Assembly (NCBI GenBank): GCA_947652605.1
Contig: OX393576.1
Coordinates: forward strand, 54,598,966 to 54,662,965
DNA length: 64,000 nt
From: Elmis aenea
Lineage: Eukaryota; Arthropoda; Insecta; Coleoptera; Elmidae
Direction: 5' to 3'
In this document: in pieces, positions 37,575 to 50,045 of the stretch
Numbering within the stretch: the stretch's first letter is position 1
Layout of the letters: each line of letters begins with the position of its first letter
The notes under the pieces: generated by a model
Database searches by the model: none
Seen by the model: the letters and a program-made list of their open reading frames with translations, nothing else
What the model was told of the DNA's origin: nothing
Made by a program: the position numbers and the translations under genes

Positions 37575-37868
37575 GGACACTTTTAGACATAATAAAATTC
37601 AATTTATGCTCACTTAATAAAAAAAAAATTTTTTTTCAAAAATAATTTGATGCTATAAAAATTAACTAAAACAGGGCAGTTGGATTTAAAATTGCTGTTC
37701 CATTTGAAATAACAAAGTTCGGGAAATTTCCGGCGAAACCGGAAGTGTAACAAAAGTGCACTTATGTTCAGAAAATCCGGTTTTTTGCACATATCACATG
37801 TTTAAAATTTCGTTTGTATAGTAAAACTATAGAAAAAAGACGGTGAACCTGATTTCATCTACACCCGG
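37575..37868. repeat. Solo arm of the 11828-13234 fold-back family
   Basis: Collinear with 12893-13234: GACATAATAAAATTCAATTT at the start, TTTCCGGCGAAACCGGAAGT in the middle and CTACACCCGG at the end, followed by TA. The inverted partner arm is missing, so it is a deleted copy. Confidence 0.75.
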
Positions 37869-37870
37869 TA

Positions 37871-40028
37871 TATGATAATCAGCTGGATCCTTCATACAAA
37901 AATAAATTAAGATAAATTGGTTCTAATCCCTTAATTTACTTTATTTTTCCATATTTAACTAGTATTTTGGTGTAATTTAAAGACTTAATATGATTTGCAA
38001 AAATAATTCGTAAATTGTCGGCTATTAAATTTGTATGAATTTGGCGTGAAGACGAAATAATAGTTAAAGTATTTAAGATTGTTTACAATAAACATTGCCG
38101 TCCTTGGATGTAAATTTAAGGAGTTTCATAAAACGCAGGTATTCCAAGTATTGTTACCAATGTAGCACGTCTAAATAACAACATTTCCAAACAATAAAAG
38201 CACGCGTGTTGAAATTTCAACGAGATTCGTAAACGGTTGCGTTGAATTGCTTAAAAAGACTAATATCCTGTATTAAAACGAAAAACTTTCATAATTTATA
38301 TGAGGTACCTACCTAATAACAATTTTAAATGCGCAATTTAGTTAATATTTGAAATTATGAACTATTGCACGTGTTCACGTTATTTATACGTTTAGGTTAC
38401 GACTAGCATGACGGATAACGAAGAATAGAAATTGCTAGAACTAAAACCATAATCTCTAAGTTCAGTTGGGACACCACCTGCCTTTTTTTATAAGTAGGTT
38501 ACGGGTGCTTTCAACCCTTCTGTCGTTTACCGTTAAAGGACCCCCGCCTCTTGTTTAACCAAAACGGGTTATATTTCTTGTGCCAGTTCTATAATTGCCC
38601 CATATCTGTGCACATTTTTAGCACAACGGAAAATAATGAAGCAACACAAAATTAATTGATTTAAAAACGAGGTCCTTGCCCACACTGTAAAGCAAAATTG
38701 ATACTGATCTGATTTTGTTATTGTTCTAACTGAACATCCATCAACTACCCAAGCCGCTTCGAACAACACTCGCCTAGTTTGACGAAACACTTACATCCAC
38801 AAGCAAATAACGCGTAAACAGAAGCGGTTTACACCGTAATTATGTTTTTGTGTACTCTCTCAGAGCATAATAACTTTTATTCAATGCTCCTACCGCTCTA
38901 TTACTTCCAAGAAATTAACAAAACAAAGAAATAACCCATTTTTTACTGATGCAAAAAGTAGTTAGACATGACAGCTCTCGTTTTACTATTTAATAGTTGG
39001 TTTTGCTGTACCCTTTTAAGGACTTCTCGATGTAGTAATAAGAGCCGACAAGGATCCTACTCTAAATCTGAAGCGCATTAATCAAAACCTGTTTTGATAG
39101 GAAATAAATACGTCTACCTTAACGTAACTGTAACAAAACAAAAACGATAAATAAAATTACTCGTGATGTGTTCTTAATGTGCGTTGAAGTCGGCGGGAAT
39201 TCCCAGCTATCTTTCATTTAATAGTGAAACAAGTCCCTTAAGACAGTTTATAAACAGGTAGATTGAAAAACTTGGCTAAATTTCATAGCTACAAGTATAT
39301 TCTAATACATGGTTTTGCATCACACGGCAAGAACTTTAAAAAGCTCTCGAATAACGTATTAAAAGAGAACTTTTAAAGACCAACTTATCTTGAAATAAAA
39401 ATCAAAGCTTTAGCTCTTGAAAGAAATTACAGGGTTAAGGAAATCTTGCAGAGAAATCTGTACATCTGTTGAAGGAGCTTTTATAGTATGCGGTCTACAG
39501 GGGACCTTTGGTCTACCTTTGACAACCTGCGCTCTACTGCGATAAGTGTTTAGTTCTTCGTGTAACATTTGTATTTTATAATGATGCAAGAATCGATAGT
39601 TCTTCGGTATTAGAATTGTAATGGGTCGTAATTAACCAACATCACTTCGTGAACCATTGACAAAATTATACAGATCCGGCATTCATATGCAAGAAATCAA
39701 AAGGTCGTGGTTAGAAGCGAAAATCCGACTTTTGAAAAAAAAAATCGGGGCGTTCCACATTATCCAGTCTCAATTGGAACACTACTGTTGAAAGGTGTTG
39801 AAGAAAAATGCCGATAAACCGTTTGTAGCGTTTAAGGCAGATGATAAATTTGTACATGGACGAAATATTTAAAATAGGTTATTTTCCGTACATGTGGTTA
39901 TTTGGAATTCTACGCAAAGTATCTAACTAGCGGTAGACAACATATTACAGAATAGAATGTAGATAAATCACATACTATACGAACTATAGTATAAGCATAA
40001 GCAGTGTAGGTAAATCACTATAATACTA
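37871..40028. other. Gap without recognised genes
   Basis: Slightly less AT-rich in places (38460-38560, 39470-39560) but without a coding frame, splice-consistent exon or paired repeat that I can support. Confidence 0.35.
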
Positions 40029-40030
40029 TA

Positions 40031-40899
40031 TACAGGGAGGTCCATATAGAGGGGCCACTATTGGGATCTCGTAAACCAGGCGTCGGCAGCCCGCGACCCG
40101 CATGCGGCCCGCCATGTGTTTTTATCTGGCCCGCCAAGTAAAATCTAAATATACAGGGTGCCCATTTTTCTAACCTGTTGTATGGGTAACTCCGTTAATA
40201 ATAAAGATACAAAAACATTTAAATTCGCAAATTTGTGCAGAATTTAAAGGGAAATCTGATGCCATATTCAAATTTGACCTACGTCATCAACTTTTTGAAA
40301 TATTTTGAAAAAACTGAAAAAGGTCGATTTTTTCAAACTTGAATAATTCCGTAATCATATGAGCTAGAACAAGAATTTAAAAAAAAATGTTAAGGAAATT
40401 TTCATAGCACTCTCGATTTCCGAGTTATAGCACAAACTTGCATTTTTTGAAATGGAAGTCATAGTTGGCTGTGGCCTTATAAAAAGGTTATTTTTTTCTC
40501 GTTTCAATGATATAAGGTTTGTTATGCTTTTCTCTTGTAGTTTTTCTTTAAATAAGCAAAAATCATTTTACATGTTCACTGCCTACCAATAGATGGGAGG
40601 TATCCCCACTTGATGTTCTTTTTTTTTCGATGTGACATTTAAGAGTTGTCTCTTATTGTCAGTGTAGCAGCAAAAATGTTTTTGTGCCATTAAGTATAAG
40701 CGAGTTATTAAAGATTTTTTTTTAAATGCCCATTTAAATTTTTGGTTATTATCTGGCCTACCACGGAACTTTTTTTATACTTTAAAGCCTCACTGAATAG
40801 ATCTTAGAAAGGGGAACAATTTGTCTAATTTAAATTTCTTCGTAGCTCTTACCGTTTACGAGATTCCAATAGTGGCCCCTCTATGTGGACCACCATGAA
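40031..40899. mobile_element. Fold-back element interrupted by other transposon pieces
   Basis: Left TACAGGGAGGTCCATATAGA and right TCTATGTGGACCACCATGAA are degenerate inverted ends, with TA outside (40029-40030, 40900-40901). It is the same family as 36921-37466. The left arm is cut at about 40078 by CAGGCGTCGGCAGCCCGCGA (a hAT/Charlie-like tip) and then by another TACAGGGTGCCCATTTTTCT end at about 40154. The original interior resumes near 40675 (TTTTTGTGCCATTAAGTATA). Confidence 0.75.
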
Positions 40900-40900
40900 T

Positions 40901-41003
40901 ATGTGGTGTTGAAGACATTATCTATGGCAAAATATGTTTATTTCATGTATTGAAATATGGTGTTTTTGAGGTCTAAACGGCAATACGGTCCAAAATTTTA
41001 GGA
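40901..41003. repeat. Inverted copy of the flank at 36841-36920
   Basis: ATGTGGTGTTGAAGACATTA, then GGTCTAAACGGCAATACGGT and CAAAATTTTAGG, is the reverse complement of the stretch left of the 36921 element, with one insertion of about 20 bases. The shared repeat is therefore larger than the fold-back element itself. Confidence 0.75.
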
Positions 41004-41571
41004 TAATAACTTTATTTCAACCAATAAAATATGCCCAAAAAGAGCATATCAAACGCACAGACACGGAAATATGGGCTAACCAATTTGTCGCGAATCTGAT
41101 TAAAGTGCGATACGAGTTGTGCCGCATTTTGTTTATTTTTTTAAATCCAAATCTACCATGAATATAAAAACCCAAACAGTCGAAGACCGAAAATAATACT
41201 GTAAAAGACAAAAACTTATGCAACGTGGTCGGACCTGGGCTACCAGGCAACGGTAAATCATATCGACTTTCCACGCCCCTCAGGTCAGACCTGGTTTGCT
41301 AATTAATGGAGTCAATTTTAAATAAATATAAGGCAATAAACTATTTTCAAATTATGGCAACGCTTTCAAATTGAACATGAACAAGTTAAAGTATTTTTAT
41401 AAACTTTTGATCGTTGCTGTAACTGATGCGAATGAAAATGTTAAGAAGATTCGACAGCTCACCCTACATTTTTGATGCTTTTGGGGTGTTCTCGAAAAAC
41501 TTTTCACGTTTTATGCACGGCTATCGTACATACCCCTCATCAATATTTTATATTTGTAGTGGGAACATACC

Positions 41572-41792
41572 CAGGGTTGCCACATGTTGAGATGCTCAAT
41601 GTAGGACATTTTTGTATAGCAAAAAAAAAAACCTCATGGGTCATTTTGTTGTGAAGAGCAAAAATCCTACTGTATTTGTTTAAAAATTATCGCCATGTAC
41701 AATGTAGGACAATTACGCTTGAGTGTAGGACGTAGGACATCTATCGTAATTGTAGGACTGTCCTACCGAAAGTAGGACGTGTGGCAACCCTG
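41572..41792. mobile_element. hAT MITE, 221 bp, CAGGGTTGCCACA ends
   Basis: The left tip CAGGGTTGCCACATG and right tip CGTGTGGCAACCCTG are inverted. Exact 8-bp duplication AACATACC at 41564-41571 and 41793-41800. The interior has repeated GTAGGACA motifs (ATGTAGGACA, AATTGTAGGAC, AAAGTAGGAC) that look like subterminal binding repeats. No coding. Confidence 0.93.
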
Positions 41793-41800
41793 AACATACC

Positions 41801-44052
41801 CAATACCTATAAATTCGTTGGCTTCAATCTGTTTTAAAGCTTTTTTTTGTAATTGTATGAGTCATGAGCCAAAATTACCCATAGTATAATGATACGCTAT
41901 CAAGTAACAAGGGACCTTTACTGCGAAGTAAAAATTAACTGCTGTCGTTGTAGGTTGTTAATATATAATATAATAACATGCCTGCAGGATAGACTCAAAC
42001 TAACGACCTCTTCGCGCAAATTTGCTTGTAAGATATTCATTATACCTGTAAATGTATGCTGTTATTTAATCCCCATGTTGGAATCAAATCTGCGGCCATC
42101 AGATTCAACTCTTCTTGTAGGAGTTAACAAACGTCTGCTAACTAGTTGATTTCTTGGAATGGTAACCTTATCTGATTCGTATATTTGTGTTCATTTCCAT
42201 ATAGATTAGTTTGGTTACAATGTGAAATTATAAACTTTTTAAAAATGCATATTTGGCTTCCGTTACAAACATAACACGATAGTAATGCTAAAAGCTTAAC
42301 AATGTTGCCCAAAACTTAAGTATTATTATTAAATAACATTAAATTTAATAATAAAATGTTTCACTTCATACAGAAGCCGCTCTTAAAATTTGATATGAAA
42401 TTTAGAGCCATAACAAGGCCTAAATCTGTTTATCTCCATTAAACTACTCGTATATTTTGATTGACGTCTGTTATTATCGAGTGTAAATCACTTATGCTGC
42501 ATTAAAAAAATGATCAGCTATGCGTGTTGTATGTTATTTTTGAAGTTTTTTTAATACCTAAGTACGATTTGAAGGTTGTAATGAAATAGTACAGACCAGA
42601 TTTTTAAACTTTAAAGTATTTGTGTCAAATAAAACTAGCATGCCTTCATTTCATTAATTTTTAATACGTTCTTAGCGCCCATCAAACGAAAAAGATGATG
42701 TAACGAATTTGCATGTTTTATATCGCAGATCACTTCATCGACTTGAATAAAAATTGGTAAGAAAGTTGATTTCTAAAAATATGAATGATTCAATTTTTTT
42801 TCGAAAAATATAATTAACTTAACACATAAAATCAAATGAAGATTTAATTCAAAATTCTTCAAATCTTAAAACGAGATATTAATATTGAAATGAGAAAAAA
42901 CTCCGACCTGCAAAAATTCTTACAGATGTAATCTTAGACGAATTTTTTGAAGTGAATATTGAATAAACAAATTCCATTCTCGCTTCGCTTTTGTCCTGCC
43001 GAAAATTTTGAACACGTCCACTAAACATTCCTAATAGTCGTCATTCGATTGTTTTAAAATGCAAACGAGCAACTGTTTGCGATTAGCATTCGTCTAAATA
43101 GAAAATAGAAAGTCCTTAAGACTAAATAATTTATTTCCAAGTAAATCTGAAACTAATGAAATAATCTAAGGACATTCAATATTTTAATGCACTCTACCTT
43201 AGCACAGGTGGATGCCTGTGCATATTAAAGGTAATCCTTGAATATTTTAAATTGTCGGTGACCAATTTCGGAATTGTATTATTCCACTTAAACTAACTAT
43301 TTCGTTCTTAAAACAGCCAAATATTTACTTTTGTCTTCAAACGATTAATACGGTTATAATAATTTCAGATATGTAGGAAATAACAGCTTCTGCAATATAA
43401 TAACAGGCCTGGTTTTAGTTATGACAAAATTGATCCGGTTAAACAATTATTTGGATAATTGACTTCTAAAACAAGATTGTTGTAATAGACGAAAAAACAT
43501 TATTCTTTCAAGGCACGATTTTTTTTCCAGCAAATTTAGTTCATTTGCAATTCGGAAATTCGAGCTTATTAATTAACAAAAAAACTACTTGCATTTCCTT
43601 ATTTATTTTACAACATAAGTAACTATTCAATTATTTTAATTGCCAAAAAATATAAAAGCGATAAGAGCATTTGGAAACTCGCTGTCAATTATCTCCTAAC
43701 ATATCTCTTTTGGTATGAAATGTAACGGAATTCGACGTCTTTTTTAATAAATCCTAAACATTTTCAGCAGTAGAAACATAATTAACTAATTTCTCGTTCT
43801 TTAATTATACCTTACAAGTAAGCTGCCACAGGCTGATTAATTTTAAGCATTATAAAACGTTAGAACCATTCCATTTTTGACTAAAGAATTTTTATTTAAC
43901 TGGCACTTATGCGATGAAAAAGATGTTTCAGTGACTCGCCCAAAGATTATTAAATTTTAAAAGTTAAAAGAGCCTGCTTGGCTTAATAAATAAGAAAAAT
44001 AAAACAGCATGTAAACAAGTTTCGCAACTTCAATCCGGGGTTTACGAATGTG
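41801..44052. other. AT-rich gap; possible tRNA-like SINE debris
   Basis: No gene. On the minus strand around 41985-42130 there are B-box-like pieces (GTTAGTTTGAGTCTATCC) but no full A box, fold or tail, so no RNA gene is called. Confidence 0.35.
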
Positions 44053-44054
44053 TA

Positions 44055-44976
44055 TACAGGGTGTCCCAAATTCGAGTAAATGCATGGGGATCTCGCTTAA
44101 GAGCTACGAGGTCGGTTAAATTAGGGCAAAGTTGCGAAATTAGATGCTCATTAATAATCCAAAGAGAAATTGGAAATATCTCAATCGGTATCTGAGAAAA
44201 TTAGGAAAAACTGGAAAATACGATTTTTGAAAATCGTCTATAACTCCTTTGGAGTATGAAATATTTTAAATGTGTAAAAACATTGCCCAAGCAACTTTTC
44301 AAGCCGAATCGAATAGTGGTCACAAATTTTTTCTAGATTAATTCGTTTTTGTTTTATGACAACCAACTTTATTTTTTCTTATGGGCGCAATTTTTGCTAT
44401 TTACATAATCAAATAGCATTTATTTTTCTGAATCCATTGATGTATCACACATGGTATTTTACTTTTTCTTTCATTGTCAAATTTCAAAAAATACGTTTTA
44501 TACAATAACCATTATAAATCAGGTTGGCCGGTCATTGTAGTTTATGTTGTTTCCATGACAACCGATCAACAAACTAAAAGTTTTGAAGGCCTGTTGGTCG
44601 TAAAAATGAACTTAAATAACGAAGAAAAACGCGATATGCTGCCCATAAGAAAAAACAAAGTTGGTTGTCTAAAACAAAAACGAATCGCCCTAGGAAAAAT
44701 TTGTGACCACCATCCGATTCGGCTTAAAAAGTTGCTTGGGCAACTTTTTTACACAGTTAAAATATTTCAAACTCCAAAGGAGTTATAGACGATTTTCAAA
44801 AATGGTATTTTCCAGTTTTTCCTAATTTTCTCGGATACCGTTTGAGATATTTCCAATTTCTCTTTGGATTATCAATAAGCATCGAATTTAGCAACTTTGC
44901 CCTAATTTAACCGACCTCATAGCTCTTAAGATAAGCGAGATCCCCATGCATTTACTCGAATTTGGGACACCCTGTA
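44055..44976. mobile_element. Long fold-back element, TACAGGGTGTCCC ends, 922 bp
   Basis: Left TACAGGGTGTCCCAAATTCG and right CGAATTTGGGACACCCTGTA are exact inverses with TA outside (44053-44054, 44977-44978). The arms contain CATGGGGATCTCGCTTAAGA and TTGGAAATATCTCAATCGG. The interior is closely related to 29348-30843, but the outermost 20-30 bases differ, so tips and body have diverged separately. Confidence 0.92.
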
Positions 44977-44978
44977 TA

Positions 44979-46170
44979 TGTACATTTTGAGTTTTTTTTC
45001 TCGTTTTAAAAAATATCCTGCTCGGTAATTAATTAGACAAGCTATATACATATATAACTTCTTATCTTTAAGTTCATCAAATACTGTTTTACGTTGGTAT
45101 ATTAGCATCTGTATACAAATAATTCAGTATAGCTTTAATCTTTGTATCAACAAAAAATGTAATTAACGTTTGCAGTGCAATGTTTATTGTGCCTGTTATT
45201 GGTTTACTACTGGCAAAATATAATATCTGAGACGTGTGTTTTATCATTTATCCCATAAAACGTTTAAATTAATTCATCACTAAAATTTTTTATAAAAAAA
45301 TGGCAACTTTTACCTTAACAAAACTGTTATTAAGTTTGTACTTTTATTTGATGGATAAAATTAATTGTTCTCATAAAATTTTAGGAATATTTTAACTTTA
45401 TTTGTTTTAAGTTAGCTATAATTTTCATTTATAAATTTTACAAACGATTGAAAATATTTAAAATTATTTATTTGGGAGTCAGGGTAACTTCGAAAAAATT
45501 AATTAAAAATAAGTTATAAATTTTAAGCAATTAAACAATTTAAACAATTTAAACAATTAAACAATTTAACCCCTCGAGGGGGTTCGAACCACCAAGAAAC
45601 AAAATAAACACGTGACACTCACCCTTTCTGTTTGCAACAAGTTCAGCGCCAACTCGTAAGCTTTCACAACTTGTAAACAACTGCCACACCTGAGCTTTAC
45701 ACTAGTTCAGTGCGAGGAAGGCGTCTCGTTCATGGCCTATTCGACCACGACGAGTGGGGGCACGATTCAACAACCGTCACGTAACTTTTCTACTCCTTTA
45801 TGGTATCATTATTTCGCCTAGTAGAAGGTCTGGAAGGATAACGGCATTGAGCCTTTTTTATTTTTAGGTATGGGACAATAAAGTTTTTCATGGCGATCGT
45901 AACATTCTTGGAAAATCGGTTTAGTTGAAAGTGCAAAATGATCTATAAATAATTAATGTCCACATAGCTATTAAACAGATGACTTCATAGTTATTTTCAA
46001 ATTAATATGTATGACAGATTTTTGTTCTACTGAATAAGCAAATTTATTGGAAGCGGTGATCGAATCAACAAGTGCAATTTATTTAGAACTAAATCATTTA
46101 GTTTAAATGATAGGTAATTTTAGTAATAAAAGCAAAACAACCTGTAAAAATGTTTTGCGAGTAAAGATAA
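44979..46170. other. Gap; isolated T-arm-like palindrome
   Basis: No gene. GGGGGTTCGAACCACC near 45578 looks like a tRNA T-arm but is only a short palindrome without the rest of a tRNA. A GC-richer stretch at 45600-45800 has no coding frame. Confidence 0.35.
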
Positions 46171-46174
46171 AATA

Positions 46175-46518
46175 CTTTTTGTGCGATCGTACTAGAAACA
46201 GCTGTTTGACGGACGCGTTAGCAACCATAAAGTACTGCATTACCGCCCCTATCCTTAGCAACGGCCGTAAAAGTTACTTTTCAGGCCGTTACCCTTAGCA
46301 ACGGCCAAAAAAGTAACTTTTACGGCCGTTGCTAAGGAGAGGGCCGGTAATGTAGTACATACGCCGTCATCTGTCAGTGACAGAATGTCACGTAGTTTCT
46401 AACCTATAATTTTGAAAATTACTAAAAATTTAAGTTGTTTTTAATTCGATCGCACAAAAAATGTAATATGCACCTCGGTCAAAACGTACTTTTTGGCCTT
46501 GATACATAAATAACTATT
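46175..46518. repeat. Multi-hairpin repeat, copy 2
   Basis: Highly similar to 25171-25589: TTTTTGTGCGATCG ends at 46175 and about 46461, and the long hairpin 46232-46358 built from TTAGCAACGGCCGTAAAAGT. It then continues to GATACATAAATAACTATT. The second hairpin of copy 1 is missing exactly between CGTACTTTTT and GGCCTTG. Confidence 0.85.
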
Positions 46519-47335
46519 ATTTTGTACACAAACAAAAGAAAATGTTTTTAGTTACGTTGCGAGCTTACAGGAAAAATCAAATATCCAGTAATTTGTTAAC
46601 CTTTAATAATATCTTGGAAAAAAATTCAAATAATCTTGCTTTAACTTATTTAAACGGACACAAGGCTGTACAAAATTGTTGTAGTCTCCTCTCTAAGTAA
46701 TCATTTTTTTTTTAATGCAGCCTATTTATTTTGAATCAGTTTAAAGATCTCTAACAGTAAGAATTTTTGAATACATTTATAAGAGAAAAATGTTACTCTT
46801 TCGGAAGGCTCTACGTATACAAAATGTTTCATAAATATTGCGAAAAAATTCAGGTAGTGATTCCTTATCGAAAATTAAGGAGGGTCTTTCATATAAATTT
46901 TTTCCTTAGACGTCTCCTTTAGAAGTTACATCTCCCTAAAAGGGAGCGTAAAATTGGGTTTTTATTTTATTTCTCAAATTTGGTTAAATGTAGAAGAATG
47001 ATATTTGGTAGATGTTTCATACTTATCAAAAGGTTTCCCATAGTAATATTTTCAATCATCTCCCACCTTCACAGGGGGCTGAAAAGTGCGACCCCTGTTG
47101 GTTTTTTTATCAGAACTTTTTGGTGGGTTGAAATTTTGCAATTACAATTACAAAATTCTTTTATATTTTTTGCTTAATACCTTCACCAAAAACATTTGTA
47201 CAAAATTAAGTATTTAATGATTTTAAACATATAAAGTGATGAGCAAATGTATGAAAGCAGACAAATCTAGACTATCTACTATAACAGATATTACAATGTT
47301 ATTTTGGTATCCAAGCGTTATCGTATTTTTCGGAT
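46519..47335. other. AT-rich gap, nothing recognised
   Basis: No coding or repeat structure supported. Confidence 0.35.
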
Positions 47336-47339
47336 TCAA

Positions 47340-47640
47340 TTAAAATACTGAGGTTGCAATACGACTTCCAGTTCAACCGTAAACGAACTCAAACTTTGAA
47401 ATTTTAAAAGGAACACCCTGTATATTTTTATATTTTTGGATTCTACTTAAAATCTATGGTCAATCTAATTTCTAAACAAACTCCACTGCCTTTTTAAAGA
47501 ACTATAATGTTAAAAAAATGAAGTGTCTATCGCTCAAAATTTTCATAAAAATGCAAATTTTACGAAAATAGTTGACTTTAGACCCGAATAACCTAATACA
47601 AATTTAAAGTAAATTTTAGGAGGAACCCAATGGCTATGGA
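47340..47640. repeat. Dispersed repeat related to 15400-15690 and 60798
   Basis: Contains GGTTGCAATACGACTTCCAG, AAAGGAACACCCTGTATATT and AACCTAATACAAATTTAAAG. It has the same modules as 15400-15690, but the arm next to CACCCTGTATA is inverted relative to it. Confidence 0.65.
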
Positions 47641-47809
47641 TTATTTCATGAACAATTTTTTATTTTCACACGATTACAATTGGTTCATATACAGTTTGAT
47701 CATGATAAAGCGCTTAGAAGTTTAGAAATACGCAAAGAAAAGTATTTGGAAATTATTTATTTTTTTAAATTGGGAAATGTTCAATTTAAGATATGAGAAA
47801 CGCAATGTA

Positions 47810-48579
47810 CGATGGGTGATTTTTATATTCGCGGAATGGGGTAGAAGAAACTGAAAGGTCCAAGTTTTATAATTTTATTTTTCGGTATATTTTTCTGAAA
47901 TATGTCTTCTAGCATCTAGACTAATAAAAATAGTTTTCCAATTTGCCTTCAAAATGCTCATTTACTGCTGCTTGCATAGACTCATCAACAGCAAAATACT
48001 TTCCACAAAGGTTCTTTTTCAAACTAGGCAACAGATAAAAATCTCCGGTAACAATTCTGTTGATAATATGTACTGGAATAGCACCCACACTACGTTGCCT
48101 TTTGTCTGCCGTTGTTTCAGATATTTTGAACTTTCTACAATTTCTCCAAGTTTAGTCGACCATTTTCCATAAGTGCATCTCCGAATTTTATGACCATTTC
48201 ATGTGTTAACGTCACTCTTGGTCTATCACTGCGACCATCGCCTTGTAATGAATCTCTTGTTTAAAAAAATGTGACCACTTACAAAGAATACTTCAGGAAA
48301 AGCGTATCTATAAGCTGCTTGCATGATTTATGATATTTTTCACACGGTTTCCTTGTTTTGTGAGGAATTAAATTACTGCTCGAATTTTAGTATTTTACCT
48401 TTTAAGAAATAACTCCAACATTAACCCAATCTTTTGACGATTGTAAAGGAACTGATTAGACAATCAATATGAAATTTTGTTTTTATGCCCAAAAATGATA
48501 ATCTAATACAACAAAAATATTTTTAGCCCGACCGCTTTTTATTTTCTGTCTCATTCCGTGAATATAAAAACACCCCTCG
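47810..48579 (-). mobile_element. Internally deleted mariner element, 770 bp
   Basis: Tips CGATGGGTGATTTTTATATT (left) and the inverse of CGAGGGGTGTTTTTATATTC (right), with TA outside (47808-47809, 48580-48581). Minus-strand transposase remnants remain: an N-terminal RPRVTLTHEMV / GRLNLEKL piece, then a jump to a C-terminal LPSLKKNLCGKYFAVDE piece. The catalytic core is largely deleted. Confidence 0.8.
47910..48260 (-). pseudogene. Mariner transposase remnants
   Basis: Minus-strand pieces in different frames: GRSDRPRVTLTHEMVIKFGD (the GRP-linker region of mariner transposases) near 48150-48230, and DFYLLPSLKKNLCGKYFAVD followed by AAVNEHFEGK (the C-terminal part after the third Asp) near 47930-48030. 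Stops and an internal deletion separate them. The short C-terminal motif KNL-GK-F is typical of mariner. Confidence 0.75.
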
Positions 48580-48581
48580 TA

Positions 48582-49200
48582 AAAAACGAATGCATTTTAG
48601 CGAGGCGAAAAGTAACAGCAATTGCTTGTTTTCCTGTTCGAATATTATGTGTCCTTACTTTTGTATCATTATGAACTGTTTTTAGAAATATAGCCCATAA
48701 TTTGCGTTGGAAAATGTCACAAAACCTTTGCAATTTTTTTTTTTAAAACGTACGTTTTCGTACTGTTTATAAACATGATTTAAAATTAACATTTCAATAA
48801 AATTTTAGTGGTAAATATTTGTTACTACACTTTAAAATTAATCCTGTTCTGTGTTTAATAACTATTAATGTAACTCGCTTCTACACCTGAATAATTGTTA
48901 GCGACTGCGTCGCGGATTGTAGAAATAAAATAGATGGTTCAGATATAAAAATATATCACAATAATTTAAACTGAACTGCTTAGTTTGGAATACAAAATAC
49001 AACTTAACTTCTAACAACTGTGGCCATGCAAACACATCGATAACTTATCCTAAATTATCAACAGTAAAACGACTATGATTTATGGACTTGTTCCCTCTTG
49101 CATATGCTGACAGATAGGGGTAAGCGGAAGGCGACTTGTCCAGGCGCTTACACTCGGCCATCCTGATCTGGAGAATCACGATCAACATTAATCTGGAAAT
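48582..49200. other. Gap, nothing recognised
   Basis: AT-rich, no coding or repeat ends supported. Confidence 0.35.
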
Positions 49201-49507
49201 CACAGCACACTATAAAGGGGTCTACAGACCTACCAATTTGTCGGGACAACCGGCCGACCATTCCGATAAATTGTTTAATGTGTAGTGTTTCACCCGACCA
49301 ACACGACAGTTGGAACGGTCGGGTGACCAGGCCATCCAACAAGCCAACGTCCCCACTACATTCCTTTAGATAAGGACTATTAAACCGAAAATTTAACATC
49401 AAAATGAATAAAAAGCTATGACGTTTACGCTGTTGGTTGTACTGATCGGGAGGTGTGTAGACAACACCCAACTCGGAGTTCCCGACTGTCGGCCCCGACA
49501 AATTGCT
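49200..49507. mobile_element. GC-richer fold-back element with AATTTGTCGGG ends
   Basis: CAATTTGTCGGGACAACCGG on the left pairs with GTCGGCCCCGACAAATTG on the right (ends at about 49235 and 49506). It also holds internal CGACCATTCCG / GGAACGGTCG repeats. The composition is much less AT-rich than its surroundings. Family uncertain; such ends occur in some Harbinger-like insect MITEs. Confidence 0.55.
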
Positions 49508-49699
49508 TAATTAGAGGCTTTTAGAAAACAAACAAAAAATGCAACGAACTGCTTAAAAATTCGTAATAACGTTTTATACAGCTGTAGCGAATCAATAGCT
49601 CTGTGACTGTTGATCAACGAGCAATAAATCTGAAAAAGCGAGCAATAGTTTGCTCTACCTTTCTCATTAGGCGAGCAACAATTTGCTCTGCATTTCACA

Positions 49700-50045
49700 A
49701 CAAGTAAACAACCTTTTGCATTGTAAATCGCATTTTATAACAGACAAGCAACATTTTGCTTAGCAAACCACAACAAACTAATCTAAATTTCATCTGATAA
49801 ATTTTGCTTACCCAAGTAGCGATATAACATTTAGGTCTATCGGGATTAAAAATCGTAATGATCTCATCTAATGCTCGGAATCGCTTGGTCCGGGGCGTCT
49901 GGATTGTTTCATCGTCTGACGACGTTTCGGTAACGCTACCTTCATTCATGCCTTTGTTTATGTTACGGGTACCTTTATTACCATTACCAAAATTTTCTTT
50001 AACTATTTCTTTAATTTTCTTGTCCAGCTTTTTGTTTAAATGCGC
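49700..50045 (-). pseudogene. Coding remnant, perhaps retroelement gag-like
   Basis: The minus frame reads KKLDKKIKEIVKENFG near 50030-49980, then MNEGSVTETSSDDETIQ and FRALDEIITIFNPDRPKCYI, ending near 49700. The stretch before the end resembles the start of gag-like domains of LTR elements (a hydrophobic-Pro core and a Trp), but no zinc knuckle or pol follows. A stop precedes it. Could also be a decayed host exon. Confidence 0.3.

Noticed and set aside
38569..38790. Minus ORF in less AT-rich sequence
   Set aside because: No motif, no splice context and length close to chance.
41985..42130. tRNA-derived SINE
   Set aside because: B-box-like pieces only; no A box at the right distance, no cloverleaf, no tail or target duplication.
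45570..45600. tRNA gene from GGGGGTTCGAACC
   Set aside because: Only a palindromic T-arm look-alike; the other arms are absent.
49148..49501. 117-aa minus ORF
   Set aside because: Lies within the GC-richer fold-back element and follows its inverted repeats; no family motif.
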